A stretch of 64,000 nucleotides of DNA, from the NCBI GenBank assembly GCA_022559845.1, contig CM040121.1, positions 566,916,140 through 566,980,139 on the forward strand, read 5' to 3'. The stretch comes from Amorphophallus konjac (lineage: Eukaryota > Streptophyta > Magnoliopsida > Alismatales > Araceae). Shown piece after piece: positions 58,664-64,000 of this stretch. How positions within the stretch are numbered: the stretch's first letter is position 1; each line of letters opens with the position of its first letter. The position numbers were made by a program, and so were the translations under genes. The notes below the pieces were generated by a model, which saw nothing but the letters and a program-made list of their open reading frames with translations, made no database searches and had not been told where the DNA came from.

Positions 58664-60834
58664 CAAAAAAAACATATAAAAAATAAAAATAAAATAAAAT
58701 AAATAAGTAGTATATACAGTGTTATTACTTATTACTGTTCATGTTGCTGATGTGTTCTTTGTTGGTTTTGTGGTGTGCAGGGTGTGATGAAGGGCCGGAT
58801 CAGCTGGTCCCTAGTGGTGGCAGCATACCGTGGGCTGCCGGACTTCCAGAGGGCGCGTGTGGACGCCATGGGCTTTGGAGCTTTCCTTAGGATCGAGCCC
58901 TTCCGGCTCGACCTTCCTCTTATCCAGGCATTGAGGGAGCGGTGGCACGCGCCGAGCCGGGCGTTTCTGATGCCCTGGGGGCACATGGTGCCGTCACTGG
59001 AGGACGTGGCTCGGATCACCGGGCTACGGGTGGATGGAGAGGCGGTGAGCGGGGTCACCTACCCCGACTACCGAGAGAGTGCCCTGGACCTGCTGTGGTT
59101 AGAGACGAGCGTGACTGACAGGGACAGCAGGGTAGTTGGCCGAGTGGAGATCATGGAGGCGCTCGGATTCGTTGACCCGCGCCAGCGGGTTAGCGAGACT
59201 GGAGCGGAGTTTCTGGCACGACTGGAGGGAGACGCTCGTGCAGCTTTCACCCAGGACCCGAGCGAGCGGGAGCTGGTGGATCTAGACCTCCGGAGGTTTC
59301 TTTTCTTCTTCCTGGGCCGCCTTCTGCTGGGGACGAAGGGGGATGGCATCCACTGCCGTTTCCTCGGGATCCTGGCGGACCTTGACAGAGTGGGACACTA
59401 CGCGTGGGGAGCGGCTCTGCTTGCCCATTTGATTGATGATCTCTCCTAGACTTCGGAGAAGGAGACGACAGTTAGTGGCTCCGCACCTTTTCTCCAGGTA
59501 AACATTTTATTTATGCATTCCCACAGTTAAATATGCAATTATTGTACTAATGATGTATGATGGATGCAGGTGTGGAGCTATTACTATTTCCGATGGGGAG
59601 GGCTAGGCATGGGAACAGGAGGGCCGTGCCTCTAGCGCGACAGTGGAGGCCGGTCGTGGTTGCAGCACCCCACGGCTACCAGCTGGCGTCACTTCGTCGG
59701 GAACTGAGCGAGTATCCCGAGGCCATGGTATGATGCGTATGATTTTTTTGTGTTTTATGCATGTGACTGAATGGTAACTATCATGATGTATGTATGGTGA
59801 TGCAGGTGGTGTGGAGACCCTACCTGGGCATGGGCGACGCTGGCCAGCCTTGGGTTGTAGCGGGTCTTCCTCGTTTCAGGCGGGACGTGTGGGTCCATTG
59901 CCTGAACGAGATCGAGCCGCTTCGGCTGAGGCTGGTTATAAGGACGTTGGGGCTAGCCCAGGAGTGGGTTGATGTAGATGAGCCGGCCCGCATTGGGCGG
60001 AAGACCAAGGGGAAGGCGAAAATTATGGACTGGCGTACGCGCTTCCCAGCACAGTACCAGGACTGGCAGCAGGGCGGGGTCCTAGTGGTGTCCCATGTAC
60101 AGGACAGCACAGATTACATGAGACGGTATCGAGCTACGTACGGGGACCGCCTCTCCTTGGGTGGTATGGCAGGGGTAAGTGAGATGAAACTGCTTCACCC
60201 TTCTATATGTATATGCATGTGGCACTAACTTATGTGCAATGCAGGATGCTCGTGACAACATGATCGCCGACCTGCGGGCCCAGTTGGCGGATGCCAGGCG
60301 GCAGTTGGTGGCCATCCGACAGGAGTTGGAGATCCTGGTGAGTCTATGCAATGTATTTTTTTTTGTGACCTAGATTTTTGATGCTTAGCCTTTGACTGAC
60401 GTTTGCCCCGTGTTTCAGCGGGCCCACCAGACAGCGGCAGCCGGGACGGCTGGTGGAGCGGGTTCCAGTTCGCGGGGCCCTCCTCCGGAGGTTTCTGCCC
60501 TCCAGGAGCAGCTGGCGTATGCGGTGGCTCGGGCTGAGGAGGCCGAGCGTGACCGCGAGGCTCGAGTGAGTGCTTGCTTGGCCCTGACCCTCTTCTAGCT
60601 GCTTTCCTTCTATCACTGTTCTCTTACGGTGCATGCGTGCTTTGACAGGTGGCCGAGATTCGGGAGGCCCTGGCCCGTGCTGTTCGTGCTGAGCAGGAGC
60701 GCGATGCCTGGGTGGCAGAGCGTGACGCCCGGATTGCGGAGCTAGAGGAGGAGCGGCGACGGGAGGCTGAGGAGCTTCCTCGCGACGTAGTGGATCTGCG
60801 GATCGCCCTCGAGCTGTCGAGGAGAGAGGCGATG

Positions 60835-60985
60835 AGGGAGAGAGAGGAGAGGGAGAGGGATAGGGAGAGCGTGGAGAGAGAGAGGGAGAGGGATAGGGAG
60901 ACCCTAGAGAGAGAGAGGGAGAGCATGGAGAGAGAGAGGGAGAGGGATAGGGAGACCATAGAGAAAGAAAGGGAGTACAGGATGG
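60835..60985 (+). repeat. Coding minisatellite in PMD copy 2 exon 7
   Basis: GAGAGAGAGAGGGAGAGGGATAGG-type units repeat in frame and encode Arg/Glu runs (ERERDRESVERERERDRETL...). The product would be a highly charged single helix extending the coiled coil. Confidence 0.85.
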
Positions 60986-61549
60986 CAGAGCGATATCGAG
61001 ATTGGGACGAGAGGAGAGCTCTGGTGGCCCAGGTGTCGGAGCTCCGGCTGAGTCTTGGCACGGCAGAGGGGAGACTCCGGGAGAGTGAGGAGCGGTATCA
61101 GAGGGCGAAGAAGCGTGGGGCGCGACTTCGTCAGTCCGGTTCCTTTTCTGTGGGCAGCTTTCTAGTTTCTTCGACCGAGTAGCGTCGCCGCACCTTGGAG
61201 GCTGGCATGGTGCCACCTGGAGAGGCGAGCACTGCTTCTCAGGGTTCGCAGAGGTCGCAGAGGCCCCCTAGGGATCCCCGTCAGAGGAGGGAGGAGAGAG
61301 ATGACCAGGAGGGTGATGGTGAGAGTTAGAGAGTTGCTTGTACACTCCACCTTCCTTACTGCATGATGTACTTTCGGCTATTATATGAAATGAAAATGAC
61401 TTTCCTGTGTTGTGTGTACATTTCTCTCTCCCACATTTTCTTCTTTGTACTGAGTTATCCTTCGAGGCACGCTCCACGAGACCATGCCCTGAACAGCGGG
61501 GAACTACGCTTTGCACGGGGGGATTCTGTTTCGTTTCTCCCCCTTTTTT

Positions 61550-61577
61550 GGGCGCGTCCAAGCGCGAGGACGCGTCT
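61550..61577. repeat. Hairpin 16 (GGCGCGTCC arms) upstream of PMD copy 3
   Basis: GGCGCGTCCA...GAGGACGCGTC: relative to the consensus, one G:C pair has become C:G in both arms. It lies about 120 bp before the copy 3 ATG, with only a weak TATA-like AATTTAAAG at about 61590. Confidence 0.8.
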
Positions 61578-61697
61578 TAATCTTTGAATTCAAATTTAAA
61601 GCGTCGGGGCCTTTCTTCTCCCGTGCCTTACCCGCAAACGAGCCCGCCTTCCGCCGAAACTCGCTTGCCCCCTTTCGTCTTCCTCCTCTTTTGATCG

Positions 61698-62985
61698 ATG
61701 GAGTTCTGTGGACCCGACCATGGTGAAGGTGGAGAGGGACGAGGAACTCCTCGCCCGAGGAGGGACACGCAAGAACACGGAACGGCGTCCATGGAGGAGG
61801 AAGGGCCGCTTCGGGCCCCCGAGGGACCCGAGGGGCCCAATGGCGCGGGAGGAGGTGAACACGGCTCGGTGAGTGCTTGGTTTTTCCCCTCTTTGATCCA
61901 TTTTGGGTTTTGAAGCAAGCCGTGCGAGGGGGGAAAGGGTTCGGCGAGTGTTGCACTTAAATGATGGGCGCGTCCTAGACAGGGGACGCGTTCTTTGTTA
62001 TGATGCGAGGCCCTTCTTTCTTGGTGCAGGACATGGCGAGGGCCTTGGGCCTGGCCGATGAGTGGGCGAGTGCAGACGAGCCGAGCCGCGTCAGGAGGGA
62101 GAGTCGCGGCAAGGCGAGGCTCGAGGACTGGCACGTACATCTCCCTGGACAGCAAGGGAGTGTATTGGTGCAGGACAGCACCGACTTCCTGCGGCGGCAG
62201 AGAGAGAGTTATGCGGGGCTTCCCCAAGCTGGGGACACGCGTGGCATCGGCGGCTCGCGCGCCCAACTGTCAGAGGTTAGGCGGCAGCTGGCCGTCGCTC
62301 AACATGAGCTGTCGCTCCTGGTAAGTTACGTGCTGCACTTTTATCTTCAGATTTGGAGTTTCACTGACGGCCATTGTTTATTTTGTTCCAGCGTGCCCAG
62401 CAGACAGCGACGGCGGGGATGATTGGTGGCGCATCTTCCAGTTCCTCGGCCCCTTTTCTCGAGATTGCCTCCCTCCGGGAGCAACTTGCCGGTGCGGTGG
62501 CTCGGGCTGCCCGGGCGGAAGAGGAGCGTGATGCCTGGGTGGCGACTATAGCAGAGCTGCGACATCGCGGTGAGGAGAGACCTTCTCCAGACATCCTGGA
62601 GTTAAGGGTTCTTCTGCAGATGATGAGGAGAGAGGCAGAGAGAGAGAAAGCCGAGAGAAGGTCCGAGCGACAGCGGGATCAGACCGAGAGGAGGGCCTTG
62701 GAGGCCCAAGTGAGGGAGCTCCAGCTGGGCCTTCAGGCCGTCGTGCAGAGGCTAGGAGGGATGGAGACGCGCTACGAGAGAGCGCGAGAGTTCGGGGAGC
62801 GACTCCGCCAGTCCGGTCGCTTTGCCGCTAGTGGCTTCTTCGCCACGCCAGGGGAGGAGCAGCGAGTCACTGCTGCGGAGCAGGCGCCAAGAGGCGAGGC
62901 AGGTGCTGCTGCACGAGGATTCCAGAGGCTTCTGAGGGACCCGCACCTCAGGAGAGAGGAGGGGAGCGCCCAGAGAGATGAGTGA
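61698..62985 (+). CDS. PMD-family gene, copy 3 (open frame, PMD core deleted)
   Basis: Exons 61698-61868, 62030-62320 and 62392-62985 join in phase 0 by GTGAGT/GTGCAG and GTAAGT/TTCCAG sites, giving 351 codons without a stop. Exon 1 is an acidic, Gly/Pro-rich N-terminus (MEFCGPDHGEGGEG). Exon 2 starts directly in the C-terminal PMD segment (MARALGLADEWASADEP, matching RTLGLAQEWVDVDEP of copy 2) and already includes the first coiled-coil part (SEVRRQLAVAQHELSLL), which copy 2 keeps in a separate exon. Exon 3 is coiled coil (RRSERQRDQTERRALEAQV). The PMD core exons are missing. It might act as a dimerising partner without the domain; this is inference. Confidence 0.65.
61966..61991. repeat. Hairpin 17 in intron 1 of PMD copy 3
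   Basis: GGGCGCGTCCTAGACAGGGGACGCGTTC has arms GCGCGTCC/GGACGCG(T) with a longer loop, the same C:G variant as hairpin 16. It lies in the position that array C has in copy 2. Confidence 0.75.
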
Positions 62986-63455
62986 TGGTGAGGATCGACG
63001 AGCTGGTGGACTCGCCACGTCTCTATGATTGTAGTGTTTATGACAGCTTATGTAGAATTATGAAGGGAGTGATTTGATTTTCTGCTGCTCGTTTGTTCTC
63101 TTGTGCGTTCCTTCTTCCCTACGCTTCTCCTCCTTTGCACTGTTCCCATGTGATGGGTTTGTCGAGACTCTACCCCGAGCAGAGAATCGCGTCTTGTTGT
63201 GACCATTTTCCACGGAAATCTGTCGTCGAAGTCAATAATGACGGCCCTAGTCCCTTTTCCCGAATGTTGTGTCAAATTTTACGGACGTCCTCCAAAACAT
63301 GATAGGGTATCCTTAGACAACATAGGGGGCTAGTCGTCAATCAATCACCCTGTGCGAGCAGTGAAGTGACACACGGGACCGCATGGTAGGTGCCTCATTG
63401 CGAGGGCTATCATTAACAGGTGATGGAGGCAATCTTGGCCTGCACTCCTTCCATT
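62986..63455. other. Spacer between PMD copies 3 and 4
   Basis: 3' flank of copy 3 and upstream region of copy 4. No domain or hairpin of the GCGTCC type is seen here. Confidence 0.5.
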
Positions 63456-63457
63456 TC

Positions 63458-63465
63458 TATAAATT
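63458..63465 (+). promoter_or_regulatory. TATA box of PMD copy 4
   Basis: TTTCTATAAATTC lies about 100 bp before the ATG at 63559, as in copy 1. Confidence 0.55.
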
Positions 63466-63558
63466 CTTGTCCCTTTTATCCTCCTAGGTATATCGAGAGC
63501 TAACTCGAGGAGCACAAGTTCTTACGGGAGAGGAGGAGTTCAAAATTCCGAGAGTTGG

Positions 63559-64000
63559 ATGGAGGGCGAATCTTCCCATTCCTCGAAGAGAAGCAGGTCC
63601 AGTGGTAGTAGTTCCAGGAGGCTTTCGGACCTCGAAGGGCACTTCAGCAAAAGGCCCCAATCACAACTCGTAAGCCAAGTTTTCCAACCCTTTTCCATTC
63701 TTTTTCTTCCTTTCTTCCTGACCAAACCTCCTCTCCATTCCCTGTATGCGTAGAGTGTGATGAAATCACAGATCTCATGGGAGTTGGTAGTGGCAGCGTA
63801 CAGGGTCTCCCAGATTTTCAGAAGGCGAGGCTAGACGTGATGGGATTTGGCACCTTTCTTCGGATCGAGCCGATCAGCTCGACCTGGTCCTGATCCAAAC
63901 CTTGTGTGAGAGATGGGACCCAGTGAGTCGGGCATTCCTAATGCCCTGGGGGCACATGGTGCCCAGCTTGGAGGATGTGGTCCGGATCACAAGCCTGAAG
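63559..64000 (+). pseudogene. PMD-family gene, copy 4 (frameshifted, runs off the window)
   Basis: Exon 1 (63559-63669) encodes MEGESSHSSKRSRSSGSS and RRLSDLEGHF, paralogous to copy 1, and ends at GTAAGC in phase 0. Exon 2 begins at 63754 after TGCGTAG and follows copy 2 exon 2 (SWELVVAAYR, then MGFGTFLRIEP, then RAFLMPWGHMVP, LEDVVRIT) but in shifting frames. One base is missing at about 63807 (AGGGTC where copy 2 implies AGGGGTC-like spacing) and another near 63873. Copy 4 is therefore a mosaic-like paralogue: its N-terminus is nearest copy 1 and its PMD nearest copy 2. The end lies outside the window. Confidence 0.7.

Larger units (their letters stand above)
58147..61329 (+). pseudogene. 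PMD-family gene, copy 2 (seven phase-0 exons, broken)
   Basis: Exons: 58147-58335, 58781-59497, 59570-59727, 59806-60174, 60245-60337, 60419-60565 and 60649-61329, all with GT-AG borders and all in phase 0. Exon 1 is basic then acidic (KRKRRARRARRLR). Exon 2 is the PMD core: MGFGAFLRIEPFRLDLPL, LRERWHAPSRAFLMPWG, VPSLEDVARITGLRVDG, LFFFLGRLLLGTKGD, HYAWGAALLAHLIDDL. Exon 4 is the PMD C-terminal part (LRLVIRTLGLAQEW, MDWRTRFPAQYQDW). Exons 5-7 are coiled coil, exon 7 with RERERDRE repeats. Faults: TAG at 59447, a 1-bp loss in exon 3 (158 nt), and TAG at 61180 with open frame to 61327. Repaired length would be about 780 residues. Confidence 0.8.

Noticed and set aside
60344..61216. 290-codon minus-strand frame with Ser-Pro-Leu repeats
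   Set aside because: It is the complement of the coiled-coil exons of PMD copy 2; the plus strand has splice sites and domain homology.

Overview
This window looks like land-plant (flowering-plant) nuclear DNA. It is mostly transposable elements around one ordinary host gene. The evidence is spliced genes with plant-type GT-AG introns, a plant Eyes-absent (EYA) phosphatase gene, Ty3/gypsy and Ty1/copia retrotransposons primed by initiator-Met tRNA, MITE-like elements and long (AT)n and (GA)n microsatellites. A non-grass monocot is possible, but the sequence does not settle the species.

Layout, left to right. 1-918: GCGTC-rich repeat sequence, like the subterminal region of a DNA transposon, cutting off a Ty3/gypsy element. 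919-5476: that minus-strand gypsy element (start of RT, protease, zinc knuckle, gag, primer-binding site and a ~2.6 kb LTR with a long homopurine tract). 5480-6240: AT-rich repeats and microsatellites. 6383-11480: a decayed minus-strand gene with a plant mobile domain (PMD). It lies antisense and next to a plus-strand LTR-like block (11640 to ~13500) with 349-bp tandem repeats, four long GC-rich palindromes and a TATA box. 14220-18718: two more LTR-like blocks, apparently head to head. 18720-25100: gene-poor sequence with microsatellites, a hAT-like GGCCCGG element and a clean small TIR element. 25147 to ~32495: the EYA gene on the minus strand, five coding exons and a leader intron, with a fresh SINE-like insertion in its last intron. 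32900-38080: MITE-like remnants. 38082-42716: a complete but dead copia element with 112-bp LTRs and a GCAAC target duplication, carrying a captured TM9SF (nonaspanin) fragment where gag should be. 43846-48980: a second, badly decayed copia element. 48984-49887: a minus-strand Ty3/gypsy (Tat-like) LTR, followed by an antisense gene of the putative gypsy-type transposon family (PF04195-like) at 50330-52406. 52981-53440: a six-copy tandem repeat. 54094-64000: a tandem array of four plus-strand PMD-family genes interspersed with 17 GC-rich hairpins.

The most unusual part is 54-64 kb. Four PMD-family copies sit head to tail and share exon-intron structure. Two are broken by stops or frameshifts, one has a single internal stop, and one (61698-62985) is an open 351-codon reading frame that has lost the PMD core. 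The hairpins have the form GGNGGCGTCCAGG...CCTGGACGCCNCC, and both arms have changed together in several copies. In three places a hairpin cluster ends 14-21 bp upstream of a TATA box; one of these is inside the LTR at 12.9-13.25 kb, whose hairpins have a different sequence. A PMD or PF04195 gene antisense to and abutting an LTR also occurs twice. Together these suggest gene-carrying Tat-like retroelements, or genes descended from them, with a recurring palindrome-plus-TATA module. All functional statements are inferred from sequence alone.
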